From assembly GCA_964639665.1 (NCBI GenBank), contig CAZXEU010000142.1:1-21975 (forward strand): a stretch of 21,975 nt of DNA, read 5' to 3'. Made by a program: the position numbers and the translations under genes. The stretch comes from CAZXEU01 sp964639665. GTDB taxonomy: Bacteria; Bacteroidota; Rhodothermia; Rhodothermales; Bin80. Position 1 is the stretch's first letter. Each line of letters starts with the position of its first letter. The notes beneath the pieces were generated by a model. The model saw only the letters and a program-made list of their open reading frames with translations. It made no database searches and had not been told where the DNA came from. Shown here piece by piece: positions 6,654 to 16,400 of this stretch.

Positions 6654-8078
6654 ATGGCGCCCGTAACGTTTGCCGGTACGCGCCGTTTGCTGACGCGTGG
6701 CGAGACCACGTGCGTGCAAGTGGTATCTTCGTTTCTGGACGTTGTAACCGGAAGAAACGACCGTCTAAACGCCTTCACTTACGTCGATGCCGCAGGTGCC
6801 TTGCGGCGTGCGGAAGAGCTTGACAGGGCGCGCGTCGCGGGAAAGGTCCTGCCGCCGCTGGCCGGACTGGTGCTTGCAGTCAAGGACGTCATTTGTATAC
6901 GTGGCTGGAAGGTGACGTGCGCATCGCGCATGCTGTCGGAATTCACCTCCGTCATCGAAGCCACGGCGGTTCGGCGCTTGGTGGAAGCGGGTGCCATAAT
7001 TCTTGGCAAGACCAACTGCGACGAATTTGCCATGGGATCGTCCAGCGAGAACTCGCACTTTGGCCCCGTGCAGCATCCGCGGTGCGAAGGCTTTGTTCCG
7101 GGGGGATCTTCTGGCGGCTCGGCTGCGGCGGTCGCGGCAGGCATGTGCCATGCGGCTCTGGGGACGGACACGGGTGGCTCCATCAGGCAGCCGGCGGCGT
7201 TTTGCGGCGTGGTGGGACTGAAGCCCACGTACGGCCGGGTCAGTCGGTACGGCCTCGTGGCCCATGCCTCGTCGCTGGATTGCATAGGCCCCATGTCGAA
7301 CACGGTGGAGGATGCCGGCGCGGTGCTGGCTGCGATGGCCGGCGTGGATGCGAAGGATGCCACGAGCGCAGACGTTCCCGTGCGTGCCCGTTGCGGCAGT
7401 TCGATTGTGGGACTGACCGTTGGCCTTCCGGTCCAGTACTACGGAGAAGGCCTTGATGTCGCCGTGCGGGCCAGCATTGAAGGGGTTACGGAGCAGTTAC
7501 GCGGCGCGGGTGCTTCCGTGCGAGAGGTCGATATGCCGCACACCGACTACGGCGTCGCCACCTACTACATCCTGGCGACCGCTGAGGCCTCCAGCAACCT
7601 CGGACGCTATGACGGCGTGCGCTTCGGTTACAGGACCGGCAGGGGCGGCAGCGTAGAGGACATGTACGTGGCTGCACGCTCGGAGGGATTCGGCGAAGAG
7701 GTGCGGCGGCGCATCATGCTGGGCACGTATGTGCTTTCTGCGGGCTACTATGACGCGTATTACGGAAAGGCGCAGCGTGTGCGCTCGCTTATTCGGCAGG
7801 ATTTTGACCGGGCCTTTCGCGATGTGGATGTCTTGCTGACCCCGGCCGCGCCTGTGGCAGGATTCAAGTTGGGAAGCCTCGTCAGGGACCCGCTGCAGAT
7901 GTACCTAGCGGACCTCTATACGGTAAACGCCAACCTGGCAGGGATCCCGGGTTTGGTTGTACCTGTGGGTAGTCACCCCGACGGTCTGCCGATCGGTATG
8001 CAACTCCTCGGTCGTCATTTCGAAGAGTCGCAGTTGCTCCGGGTTGGCAAGGTTGTCATGGAATTGGCTGGCCCCTGA
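6654..8078 (+). CDS. gatA: Asp-tRNA(Asn)/Glu-tRNA(Gln) amidotransferase subunit A
   Basis: Glutaminase subunit of the GatCAB complex, which converts misacylated Glu-tRNA(Gln) and/or Asp-tRNA(Asn) to the amidated form. The 474-residue protein carries the amidase-signature Ser-cisSer-Lys triad: K77 in LAVKDV, S152 in PGGSSGGSAAAVAAG, and nucleophile S176 in GTDTGGSIRQPAAFCGVVG. GatA-specific PTYGRVSRYGL and the C-terminal NLAGIPGLVVPVG and GLPIGMQLLG follow, so it is GatA rather than a general amidase. It is 66 nt downstream of tatA. GatB and GatC are not present, so the complex is encoded at split loci. No strong ribosome site precedes the ATG, but N-terminal length agrees with the family. Confidence 0.95.
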   Translation: MAPVTFAGTRRLLTRGETTCVQVVSSFLDVVTGRNDRLNAFTYVDAAGALRRAEELDRARVAGKVLPPLAGLVLAVKDVICIRGWKVTCASRMLSEFTSVIEATAVRRLVEAGAIILGKTNCDEFAMGSSSENSHFGPVQHPRCEGFVPGGSSGGSAAAVAAGMCHAALGTDTGGSIRQPAAFCGVVGLKPTYGRVSRYGLVAHASSLDCIGPMSNTVEDAGAVLAAMAGVDAKDATSADVPVRARCGSSIVGLTVGLPVQYYGEGLDVAVRASIEGVTEQLRGAGASVREVDMPHTDYGVATYYILATAEASSNLGRYDGVRFGYRTGRGGSVEDMYVAARSEGFGEEVRRRIMLGTYVLSAGYYDAYYGKAQRVRSLIRQDFDRAFRDVDVLLTPAAPVAGFKLGSLVRDPLQMYLADLYTVNANLAGIPGLVVPVGSHPDGLPIGMQLLGRHFEESQLLRVGKVVMELAGP

Positions 8079-8085
8079 ATACCGG

Positions 8086-8116
8086 TTTCGTGTTTAGCGC
8101 GGCACCTTTATCTTTA
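8086..8116 (+). promoter_or_regulatory. Bacteroidota-like promoter for sucD
   Basis: TTTC (8086-8089), 19 nt spacer, TATCTTTA (8109-8116). Each box is one mismatch from the Bacteroidota consensus TTTG-N19-21-TAnnTTTG. It lies in the 63-nt gap after gatA and 25 nt before the sucD ATG, giving a short leader, so sucD probably has its own promoter. Confidence 0.5.
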
Positions 8117-8141
8117 GCCGTTCCGAAGGAAGACGACGCGC

Positions 8142-9011
8142 ATGGCCATTCTTGTTGATGGAGATACCCGCCTGGTAGTACAGGGCTTCACTGGCCGGGA
8201 GGGCACGTTCCACTCGGAGCAGATGATCGCCTTTGGTACTAATCTGGTCGCGGGCGTAACGCCCGGCAAAGGTGGGTCGGTGCACCTTGGCAAGCCCGTG
8301 TTCAATGCCGTCGCGGAGGCTGTGGAGCAGGAGGGTGCCAATGCGTCCGTGATCTTTGTGCCGCCTCCCTTTGCGGCTGATGCCATTATGGAATCCGCGG
8401 CTGCTGGCATTCCGCTGGTGGTTTGCATAACAGAAGGCATTCCAGTGCAGGACATGATCCGCGCATTCCACTTTGTAAAGCAGCGTGGCGTCAGGCTCGT
8501 GGGACCCAACTGTCCCGGCATTCTTGCACCGGGCCTCGCAAAAATTGGGATCATGCCGGCCATGATTTTTGCTGCGGGGCCCGTTGGTGTTGTATCGCGT
8601 TCCGGGACGCTAACATACGAAGCGGTCGATCAGCTGACGCGCGAGGGATTCGGCCAGAGCACGGCCATCGGCATCGGCGGCGACCCGATAATCGGAACGC
8701 GATTCGTGGATGCGCTGGCGCTGTTTGAAGAGGATACGGCGACGGAAGCGGTAGTCTTGATTGGCGAGATCGGCGGCACTGACGAGGAACAGGCCGCCCT
8801 GTACATCCAGGAAAACATGACAAAGCCGGTTGTGGGCTTCATCGCAGGCGCTACGGCGCCGCCTGGCCGCCGGATGGGTCATGCGGGCGCCATCATCGCC
8901 GGCGGCAAGGGAACGGCTATGGACAAGTTTGCTGCTCTTAAGGCCGCAGGCGTCCATGTTGTCAGGAATCCGGCCCTGATCGGCCGCGCGCTACGCGACG
9001 TGCGGCTGTAG
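8142..9011 (+). CDS. sucD: Succinyl-CoA synthetase (succinate-CoA ligase) subunit alpha
   Basis: Alpha subunit of the TCA-cycle enzyme that interconverts succinyl-CoA and succinate with substrate-level phosphorylation. The 289 residues are the standard length. The CoA-binding Rossmann domain begins VQGFTGREGTFHSEQMIAFG (13-32), followed by NLVAGVTPGKGG, GPNCPGIL (121-128), RSGTLTYEAV, GIGGDPIIGT (177-186), and GHAGAII with H247, the residue phosphorylated during catalysis. A weak purine-rich site (GAAGGAAGA) ends about 11 nt before the ATG. The beta subunit gene sucC is not adjacent; the neighbours are gatA and engB. Confidence 0.96.
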   Translation: MAILVDGDTRLVVQGFTGREGTFHSEQMIAFGTNLVAGVTPGKGGSVHLGKPVFNAVAEAVEQEGANASVIFVPPPFAADAIMESAAAGIPLVVCITEGIPVQDMIRAFHFVKQRGVRLVGPNCPGILAPGLAKIGIMPAMIFAAGPVGVVSRSGTLTYEAVDQLTREGFGQSTAIGIGGDPIIGTRFVDALALFEEDTATEAVVLIGEIGGTDEEQAALYIQENMTKPVVGFIAGATAPPGRRMGHAGAIIAGGKGTAMDKFAALKAAGVHVVRNPALIGRALRDVRL

Positions 9012-9066
9012 GACGATTCACAAGTGCGTTTAAGGGTGGGTGCGACCGCTAGCACCGGTCCAGACT

Positions 9067-9657
9067 ATGGCCATAACCAGCATCTGTTTCGAGCGCGGGG
9101 TGTCGGACTGGGGCCAGTTGCCGGCTCCCGGATTTCCTGAAGTGGCCTTTGTCGGCCGGTCGAACGTGGGGAAGAGCTCACTGATAAACATGCTTGCCGG
9201 GCGCAAGCGCCTTGCGAGGACGAGTCGGACCCCTGGCAAGACCCGCGAGCTGAACTTCTACCTTGTAAATGGCAAGGTCTATTTCGTGGACTTGCCTGGC
9301 TACGGCTATGCCAGTGTGGCGCGCAAACAGCGGCTCGGATGGAATCGGTTGATGGTTCGCTACCTGGAGCAGCGTGCCGTGCTGCGTGCTTTGCTGCTGC
9401 TCATGGATGGGCGCCATGCCCCGATGGAGCGCGATTTGCAAACAGCTGCAATGCTTTGCTCATTGGACACGCCCTGGCTCGCCGTCCTTACCAAGTCAGA
9501 CAAGCTATCGTCCAATCAGCAGCGGCACCGCCTGGACACAACCGGACGAGTCTTGTCCGAGCACGGCGTCGTCGTACCTACGATCTTATCCTCCGCCAAG
9601 ACCGGCCAGGGCCGGATGGAACTTCTCTCCTGGTTACGCGACCTGGCGGCGCTGTGA
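9067..9657 (+). CDS. engB: Ribosome-biogenesis GTP-binding protein EngB/YsxC/YihA
   Basis: Small essential TRAFAC-class GTPase needed for large ribosomal subunit assembly. The 196 residues show PEVAFVGRSNVGKSSLIN with the P-loop at 30-37, switch I RTPGKTRELNFY (55-66), DLPGYGYA (75-82), the specificity motif TKSD (142-145) and the SSAKTGQG loop (175-182). Length and motif spacing are normal. I use the ATG at 9067; an in-frame GTG at 9040 would add nine residues and also lacks a well-placed ribosome site. A small hairpin (CGCCA-ACGA-TGGCG, 9662-9675) follows the stop codon directly but lacks a U-run. Confidence 0.95.
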   Translation: MAITSICFERGVSDWGQLPAPGFPEVAFVGRSNVGKSSLINMLAGRKRLARTSRTPGKTRELNFYLVNGKVYFVDLPGYGYASVARKQRLGWNRLMVRYLEQRAVLRALLLLMDGRHAPMERDLQTAAMLCSLDTPWLAVLTKSDKLSSNQQRHRLDTTGRVLSEHGVVVPTILSSAKTGQGRMELLSWLRDLAAL

Positions 9658-9708
9658 GCCGCGCCAACGATGGCGTTCAAACCTACGCTATTACGGCGTA
9701 CGAATACC

Positions 9709-9739
9709 TTGACAATAGTAGAGGGGCAACTTACATTAA
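9709..9739 (+). promoter_or_regulatory. Promoter of the TonB receptor / T9SS cargo / PorV operon
   Basis: TTGACA (9709-9714), 17-nt spacer, TACATT (9732-9737) is a near-perfect sigma70 pair. The same bases also read as CTTG-N20-TACATTAA, close to the Bacteroidota TTTG/TAnnTTTG consensus. It is the best promoter candidate I found and lies 227 nt before the receptor start codon, implying a leader of about 220 nt. Confidence 0.6.
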
Positions 9740-9813
9740 GTAGTCACCCGTATAACCACACCGACTACGCGTATACGTCAGCAGCTACGGCCAATCAATT
9801 CTCGGGCAGCTCT

Positions 9814-9831
9814 GTTTTCCTACGGGAAAAC
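9814..9831 (+). other. UACG-tetraloop hairpin in receptor mRNA leader
   Basis: GTTTTCC-TACG-GGAAAAC is a perfect 7-bp stem closed by C(UACG)G, the exceptionally stable UNCG tetraloop class. It lies in the 5' leader about 135 nt before the start codon. It has no following U-run, so it is unlikely to be a terminator by itself. Confidence 0.6.
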
Positions 9832-9965
9832 TTGCGAAGGGTTACGCGCCGAGAGCCGCGAATGTACCGTTGCTTGATTCCCCGTGTCTGCCGTTGGAGG
9901 CGCGGGCGTCAGCGTGCGCTTACCTCTTGACCATTCACACACCATAATATCTTCGGAGGTTGATT

Positions 9966-12900
9966 ATGCTACGCAAATGGGGTGCTCTCGTGCTCGCTCT
10001 GCTAGCTCTGCCGATAGTGGGCTATTCCCAGAACACCGGCAAGATTGCAGGCCGCGTTATAGACAGCTCCACCGGTGAGCCTCTGCCCACTGCCGCCGTA
10101 ATCGTTGTTGGGACCCTGCTGGGTGCCGCAGCTGACGCGGACGGGGAATACTTTATCATCGGTGTGCCCGTAGGCACGTACGATGTCCAGGCCCAATTCG
10201 TCGGGTTTTCGACCGATGTGGTAACGGGGGTGGAAGTGAGCACCGGGTACACTCGGGAGCTCAATTTCGAGCTGACGCCAGGCGTTGAACTCGACGAGAT
10301 CGTGGTCGAATACGAGCGGCCGCTGATCCAGAAAGATGCCATCGGCGTACCCAAGATTGTCAACTCAGAGGAAATCACGCAGCTGCCCGTGCGAGGTGCG
10401 GCGGAAGTGGCGAAGATCCAGGCTGGCGTGGTGAGCAAGGAAGGCAGCGGCACGCTTAACATTCGTGGCGGCCGCGGCTCTGAAGTGACGTACTACGTGG
10501 ACGGCATAAAGAACCAGAGTTCCGTCCCACAGTCTGCCATTCAGGAGCAGGAGATGATTATCGGCAGCATTAACGCCCGATACGGCGATGCCATGTCCGG
10601 CATCATCAATATCACCACGAAATCCGGCGGAAGGGAATTCTTTGGTTCTGCGGAGGCTGTAACGAGCCGGGGCTTCGATGATTTTGGCTACAGCCTTGCT
10701 TCGGCCACACTGGGCGGACCGGTCATTCCAGACAAGCTTAGTTTCTTTGTTGCCGGCGAGTACAGGGATCAATTGGACGATGAGCCGCGGTCTGTCGAGA
10801 CGGCGTGGCTTTCTGATGCGCAGCTAGATGACCTGCGCGCTGCGCCGTCCGGACTCCTTTTGACGGGGCCTGATGGTACGACCAGCATCGTGCCCTTTCC
10901 CGGATCCGTTCCGAGCGGGGCGACGGCGGCTGTAAATGACAACGGCTCGCTTGATCTGAGTGCAGGCGGTGTAACGCTTAGCGACGGGACGGTGCTGCCG
11001 GTGCCGGAAGGCTATACGGTAACGCTCAATCCCATTTCGCGCGCTGAGCACTTGACGACAAGTGATTTTGAATACCGGCTCCAAAAGCGTGGAAGAGGTT
11101 CCAATCGTCTGTGGCTGAATGGAAACGTGACGTGGAACGTTTTCGAGAGCGGCCGCCTTCGCCTTGGAGGCCAGTACAATACGTCGAGTGCGGAGAATGT
11201 TGGTGGAAACTACGAGATCCTGGCGCCTGAGGACAATCTGCAGCGGGACGACAATCAGTTGCGCGCTTTCGCCACTTGGACGCAGTACCTCTCCCAGTCG
11301 ACCTTCTACCAGCTCCAGGCGGACTTTACGAATTGGACCTACGAGCAATATGATGCAAGGTTCGGACCGGGTTTCGGGCCGCTACTGAGCTATGGAGACA
11401 TAGCCAATCCCGTTCATTCCGCAATTCTCGGGTACAAGAACCTGACCTATACGACAGAAGAGCGCATTGATGACCATGGCACACCGGATGATCCCTCGGA
11501 CGATACGACGTTTGATGTAAGGGTGCCAACCTATGTGCACCGTTACCAGGACGGCCTTGCCATTACGTCGGAGACCACGGCGGGCCTTGTCAGCATCGTC
11601 GGTGGTTCCGGTTCAAACTATCGGCAGTTTAGCCGCCGGCAATTCCGGCTGAGTGCGTCGGCAACCACGCAGCTTGGCCTGAACCAGATAGAGTTTGGCG
11701 GGGAGTTCGAGCAGCGCACGCAAAGATACTGGTACATCAATGCCGCGCGCCTTGCGAGGTTTGTCGCCGACGGCAACCCGGAGCAGATTGCGGCCGACGA
11801 TCCCGACCTGGATCCGAACGGGTATAGCCGGTACGAGGATATTCCGACCCAGCTCCTTGAGGACTACGTATCGTACTACGGCTGGGACATTCGTGGCAAC
11901 AACCACGTGGACTCGGAAAACCTCGCCAACTTCGCCGATACGGACAAGAACAAGCCCGACAGTTATTACAACATCGCGCCGTACCAGCCCATCTACTACG
12001 GGGGCTATGTGCAGGACAAGATCGAGTTTCGAGACATTGTTCTGAACATCGGGATGCGTGTAGACATCTTCGATAACAACCAGCGCGTGTTCAAGGACAA
12101 GTTTGCCCGCCGGCCCATTGTGCGTGCAGGTGAAACGGGGCAGCCGCTTCCGACCGGAATCGCAAGCGACTACGCGGTTTACTTCAGTGGAGACGATGTT
12201 GTTGGTTACCGTGACTTGGACGGGCTATTCTACGACGCCCAGGGAGAGCCGACTCCGGCGGGCTCTGTGCTGCTCAATGGACTGGTTCGGCGAGCGGGCG
12301 ACAGGATAACCGAGGACATGTTTGAGGATTACGAGCCCCAGGTCACATTCATGCCCCGAATTGGCGTCAGCTTCCCCATTACGGACCAGGCCCTTTTCTT
12401 TGCGAGCTACGGCAAGGTGGCACAGCGCCCGTCCAACAACAACTTCGCGTCGCTCAGAACATTGAGAGGGACTGGTGGACGTCAAAACAATAACCTTCTG
12501 CCAGAGACGACTACGAAGTACGAACTCGGGTTCCGGCAGCGGCTGGGCCCCCGGTCAGCGCTGACGATATCCGGCTTCTTTCATCAGATCAACAACCTTA
12601 TCCAAATCCGGAATTTGCGAGATGCCAGCCCGAGCGGATACTCTCGCTACGAGAATGTGGACTTTGGAACCGTCAAGGGCCTGGAATTCGGGTACGATCT
12701 GCGCAGGACCGCCGGGGTTGCCATAACGTCCAACTACACGCTCTCGTTTGCGAGTGGCACGGGATCGTCATCCACCACTGCCGGACGCATTGTCTGGATA
12801 GACGAGACTCCGCCTAACTTCATCAGCCCGCTGGATTTTGATCAACGGCACAAGCTGAACCTGTCGATTGACTATCGATTGGGCGAGGGCGAGGGACCGA

Positions 12901-13346
12901 CCATGGTCGGGACCAAACTTCTGCAGAATTTCGGCTTCAACGTGTTGGGCACTGCGGGAAGCGGTTTTCCATACACCGGAATAATCTTCCCTGTTCCTGC
13001 GAACGCTGCGCGCGCGCCGGCTCCAAAGGGTGCGATCAACGAGGACAGGATGCCGTGGAGCGGCCGCATAGATGTCCGGGTGGATCGCAAGTTTACCGTG
13101 GGGAGTGGAGCTAATCTTAGCGCATTCGTCTGGATCCAGAACCTCCTCAACACGACGACTATCCAGGGTGTCCACCGTTTTTCGGGGCTACCGGACAACG
13201 ACGGATTCCTGGCGACGCCTGGTGGCGTGCAGTTCCTTGAAAGTGCCGTGCCGGCCTCCGAAGTGTACTACCGGCACCGGAACCGGTCGCTCGGCAATGT
13301 CGGAATTCCGCGCTTGGTGCGCCTGGGAGTGCGGGTAGACTTTTGA
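9966..13346 (+). CDS. TonB-dependent outer-membrane receptor with carboxypeptidase-regulatory domain
   Basis: 1126-residue TonB-dependent receptor. In order: signal peptide (1-22, LVLALLALPIVGYSQ), a CarboxypepD-regulatory-like Ig-fold domain (about 24-105: GKIAGRVIDSSTGEPLPTAA, DADGEYFIIGVPVGTYDV), a TonB-box-like ELDEIVV (about 107-113), a plug domain (about 125-222: LNIRGGRGSEVTYYVDGIKN, then INARYGDAMSGIINITTKSG), and a large beta-barrel ending in LGVRVDF with a terminal aromatic suitable for BAM insertion. One long Ser/Thr/Gly-rich extracellular-looking loop lies at about 280-360. The ATG at 9966 has GGAGGT 5 nt upstream. It is the first gene of a three-gene unit. This family imports or senses ligands using inner-membrane proton force; SusD is absent, so it is not a standard glycan-uptake pair. 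Its substrate is unknown. Confidence 0.93.
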   Translation: MLRKWGALVLALLALPIVGYSQNTGKIAGRVIDSSTGEPLPTAAVIVVGTLLGAAADADGEYFIIGVPVGTYDVQAQFVGFSTDVVTGVEVSTGYTRELNFELTPGVELDEIVVEYERPLIQKDAIGVPKIVNSEEITQLPVRGAAEVAKIQAGVVSKEGSGTLNIRGGRGSEVTYYVDGIKNQSSVPQSAIQEQEMIIGSINARYGDAMSGIINITTKSGGREFFGSAEAVTSRGFDDFGYSLASATLGGPVIPDKLSFFVAGEYRDQLDDEPRSVETAWLSDAQLDDLRAAPSGLLLTGPDGTTSIVPFPGSVPSGATAAVNDNGSLDLSAGGVTLSDGTVLPVPEGYTVTLNPISRAEHLTTSDFEYRLQKRGRGSNRLWLNGNVTWNVFESGRLRLGGQYNTSSAENVGGNYEILAPEDNLQRDDNQLRAFATWTQYLSQSTFYQLQADFTNWTYEQYDARFGPGFGPLLSYGDIANPVHSAILGYKNLTYTTEERIDDHGTPDDPSDDTTFDVRVPTYVHRYQDGLAITSETTAGLVSIVGGSGSNYRQFSRRQFRLSASATTQLGLNQIEFGGEFEQRTQRYWYINAARLARFVADGNPEQIAADDPDLDPNGYSRYEDIPTQLLEDYVSYYGWDIRGNNHVDSENLANFADTDKNKPDSYYNIAPYQPIYYGGYVQDKIEFRDIVLNIGMRVDIFDNNQRVFKDKFARRPIVRAGETGQPLPTGIASDYAVYFSGDDVVGYRDLDGLFYDAQGEPTPAGSVLLNGLVRRAGDRITEDMFEDYEPQVTFMPRIGVSFPITDQALFFASYGKVAQRPSNNNFASLRTLRGTGGRQNNNLLPETTTKYELGFRQRLGPRSALTISGFFHQINNLIQIRNLRDASPSGYSRYENVDFGTVKGLEFGYDLRRTAGVAITSNYTLSFASGTGSSSTTAGRIVWIDETPPNFISPLDFDQRHKLNLSIDYRLGEGEGPTMVGTKLLQNFGFNVLGTAGSGFPYTGIIFPVPANAARAPAPKGAINEDRMPWSGRIDVRVDRKFTVGSGANLSAFVWIQNLLNTTTIQGVHRFSGLPDNDGFLATPGGVQFLESAVPASEVYYRHRNRSLGNVGIPRLVRLGVRVDF

Positions 13347-13370
13347 TGCTGCAATGCATGTAGCGTTGCC

Positions 13371-13409
13371 TCCCGCGTCAGTGATCGCTGGTGCGGGGGG
13401 CTCGCGGGA
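13371..13409 (+). other. Intercistronic stem-loop between receptor and cargo genes
   Basis: TCCCGCG (13371-13377) and CGCGGGA (13403-13409) are perfect inverted repeats with a 25-nt loop in the 96-nt gap between the two genes. Without a U-run it is not a terminator; it could be an RNA-processing or stability element that sets the ratio of the two products. Confidence 0.4.
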
Positions 13410-13448
13410 AACACAGACCATCCACATTTACGCCAAGTAGGGATGAAC

Positions 13449-16400
13449 ATGATTAAGAGGAAGACAACAGCGGTTATCATAGGCTTCGCCTTGGCCGTGG
13501 GCTTCACCACGGAAGGTTTTGGACAGACCGGTAACTGCACGCCAGCGCTGGGAGAGGCCTACCTGGATATCAACAATGTCCGGGCGCGCATTCTGAATAA
13601 CGGAAACCTCTTTTGGCGAGGGGACCCGTTTGTGTACGAAGTGCCCAAGGGTGTTGGTGCCAATGCCATCTTCACGTCCGGAATCTGGATTGGCGGGTTT
13701 GTTGGCGGGCAGCTCCGCGCGGCGGCGGCTCGTTACGGCAGTTACCAATTCTGGGGAGGGCCGCTCGATGATAATGGTGCACCGCCTGCCGACTGTTCGG
13801 AGTATGACCGGCTCTACAAGGTGAGCCGGACAGACATCGAAGAGTATGAAGCGACCGGCGTGGCAGCACCTGATCTTCGCGACTGGCCCACTGGGCTGGG
13901 AGCGCCGACCCTGGCTCCGCCGGGCAATGGCGTCGATGACGACGAAGACGGCGTAGTGGACGAAGAAGGAGAAGAGCTGCTCTTCGACATAAATGTTCCG
14001 CTGGCACAGCGCATAGATCGCGTGGTGAACCTGGCAGGTGGAGAGCGTCCCTCAATCCTCGGAGATCAGTCCATCTGGTGGGTCATGAATGACCGGGGCA
14101 ACGAGCACCTTGCGAATGGAGCCGATACGCCTCCTATCGGACTGGAAGTGCACGCATTGGCGTTTGCCTTCAATACGGCCGGGGATATTGGCAATTCGAC
14201 GTTCTACAAGTACAACCTGTACATGAAGGGCAATTTACCGCTGACGGACACCTACATCGGGCTGTTCTCTGACCCGGACCTTGGGAATTACCAGGATGAC
14301 TGGGTTGGTTCAGATACGGTGCGCGGAATGGGTTTTGTCTGGAATTCGGACAACGATGACGAGGGGGGAGACGGCTACGGGATTCCGCCAGCGGCTGGGT
14401 ATGACTTCTTCCAGGGCCCGATTGTACCGTCGCCTGGTGACACAGCGTACGTAAGTGGCGAGGCGCGTCCGGACTTCAGGAACCTCAAAATGACGCACTT
14501 CATCTATTACAACAATGGTGGCGGCGTCACCGAGGACCCGACGGATGGGGAAGACTATTACTTCTACCTGTCGGGAAGATGGAAGGACGGTCAGCGAATC
14601 ACATTCGGTGGCAACGGTCGTGACTTCTCCGATGAGCCGACCGATTTCATGTATCCAGGTGACCCGGGAGTTAACGATTCGGCCTGTCAGTACTGGTCGG
14701 AATGCAATTCAGATGACGCCGGAACAGACATTGAGGCGGCCGACCGCCGGTTTGCCATGTCAACGGGACCATTTACCATTAACCCCGGTGACTTTCAGCA
14801 GATCGTATTTGGCATCGTTTGGGCGCAGGGCGAGAATAATTTTGATTCCGTCCAGAAGCTGAAGGCAGCCGACAACCTGGCGCAGGATGCTTTTGACATA
14901 AACTTCCAGATTCCGGGTCCGCCGACGGCACCGTCGGTTGCAACAACGGTGCTAGACGGTGAAGTGATCCTTGAGTGGAGCAATTCGGCGAGATCGAACA
15001 ACTACCTCGATTCGTATGTAGCGGAGAATCCCTTTGCTCCGCCGGAGGACAACCTGTACGTATTTGAAGGTTATACAGTATATCAGTATGAGAGCGCCAG
15101 TGACCAGGTAGGTCAGGTCGTGGGCAACTATGATGTGCCCAATGGCATCACGCGCGTTATAGACGGCGTCTTGGGTGAGCCTACGGAAGTAACTGCTATC
15201 GGAACGGACAGCGGGCTTCAGAGCTACCACACGGTGCGCGGTCTCGTGAACTACACGACGTACCACTTTGGGGTCCAGGCCTATGCCTATAACGAGTCCT
15301 CTGCGCCGAAGGTCTACCGCGGTCCAATAACGCGCGTTACGGTAACACCTACGCGGTCGCCCAGGGTGCTGACCGATGAAGCAGTAGCTGCTGCCGCGGA
15401 CCCGGATATCGATTTCAATGCGGAGAAAGAGGGTATCGGTGACGGATCTGTCTGGGTCAAGGTCGTAAATCCCGCGGCAGTTCAGGTAGGTACGTACACG
15501 GTCGAGTTCTATGCCATGGAGAGCGGAGCTGCGTCCGCGAGTGTGGCCTCTCTGATAGAGGACGCGGACGAAGTGGATGCCCTGCCTCCCGACGAATATG
15601 CCGGAAAGGGAATCCAGGATCACCCCATCACATACGACATCAAGCGTGATGGCACTGTGATCTTTGACGGAAGCGCCTCCGGCGCGCCGGCTCCGCAGCG
15701 TCCTGGTGTCGTCGTGGTGGATGGCATGGAGTTCTCTATTGTTGGTCCTTCTCTCGGATTCAAGGACTTCCTGACTGTCGCGAACGAGGCAGGACCAATA
15801 GATCCGCCTACTTCTGCCAACGCAGGTTGGGCTGGATTCCCGTCTTCACTTGGCCTGGGCTCCCCTGAGCGGAACGTGCAGCAGTCCAGGAACAACTCGC
15901 GTTGGATGTTCAATGCCGGAGGCTCGCACGGCGGATACGGTCCGCATTCTGACGGAGGCTCCTTCCTGGGCCGCGCTATGAGAGGAAGCAACCTGTCCCG
16001 GCTTGGCATTTATGATTACGAAATGCGCTTCTTGCCGGAGTGCTTTGACGGCATTGACGGCAATCTGGCACTCACAGACTGCGTAGCCTATCGGCGGTTC
16101 TCGGACGGTGCCATAGTCGAAGTCCCGTTTCAAATATGGCGGACGGGTGTTGCGACACCGGATGACACGAGTGACGATGTCCTCATGGTTGCAGCCATTT
16201 GCGACACCAATACGTGTGGTGGAGGCCGTGAGCATGGCGTCTATGACATTGGAAGCGACCATCCGCTTTCCAGCGCTGACAACGATCCGTTTACGGACTG
16301 GATATACTGGCTGATTCCAAGCAACGACGCTCCGGGGCGCGCGGGACACGACGGGTTCTTTACTTCCGATGGGACGACCATTGCGGAGGTTATAGCCCGC

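Larger units (their letters stand above)
9658..9965 (+). promoter_or_regulatory. Promoter region and long leader of the receptor operon
   Basis: This 308-nt gap contains no gene I can support. It holds a weak hairpin behind engB, a near-consensus promoter (9709-9739), a leader of about 220 nt with a stable UACG hairpin (9814-9831), and a strong Shine-Dalgarno (GGAGGT, 9955-9960) before the receptor ATG. GCTCT (9809-9813) and AGAGC (9852-9856) could enclose the hairpin in a larger fold. No B12-box or other riboswitch core was recognised. Confidence 0.55.

Noticed and set aside
9740..9965. Cobalamin or other known riboswitch in the receptor leader
   Set aside because: TonB receptors are often B12-regulated, but no B12 box or conserved core could be recognised; only generic hairpins are present.
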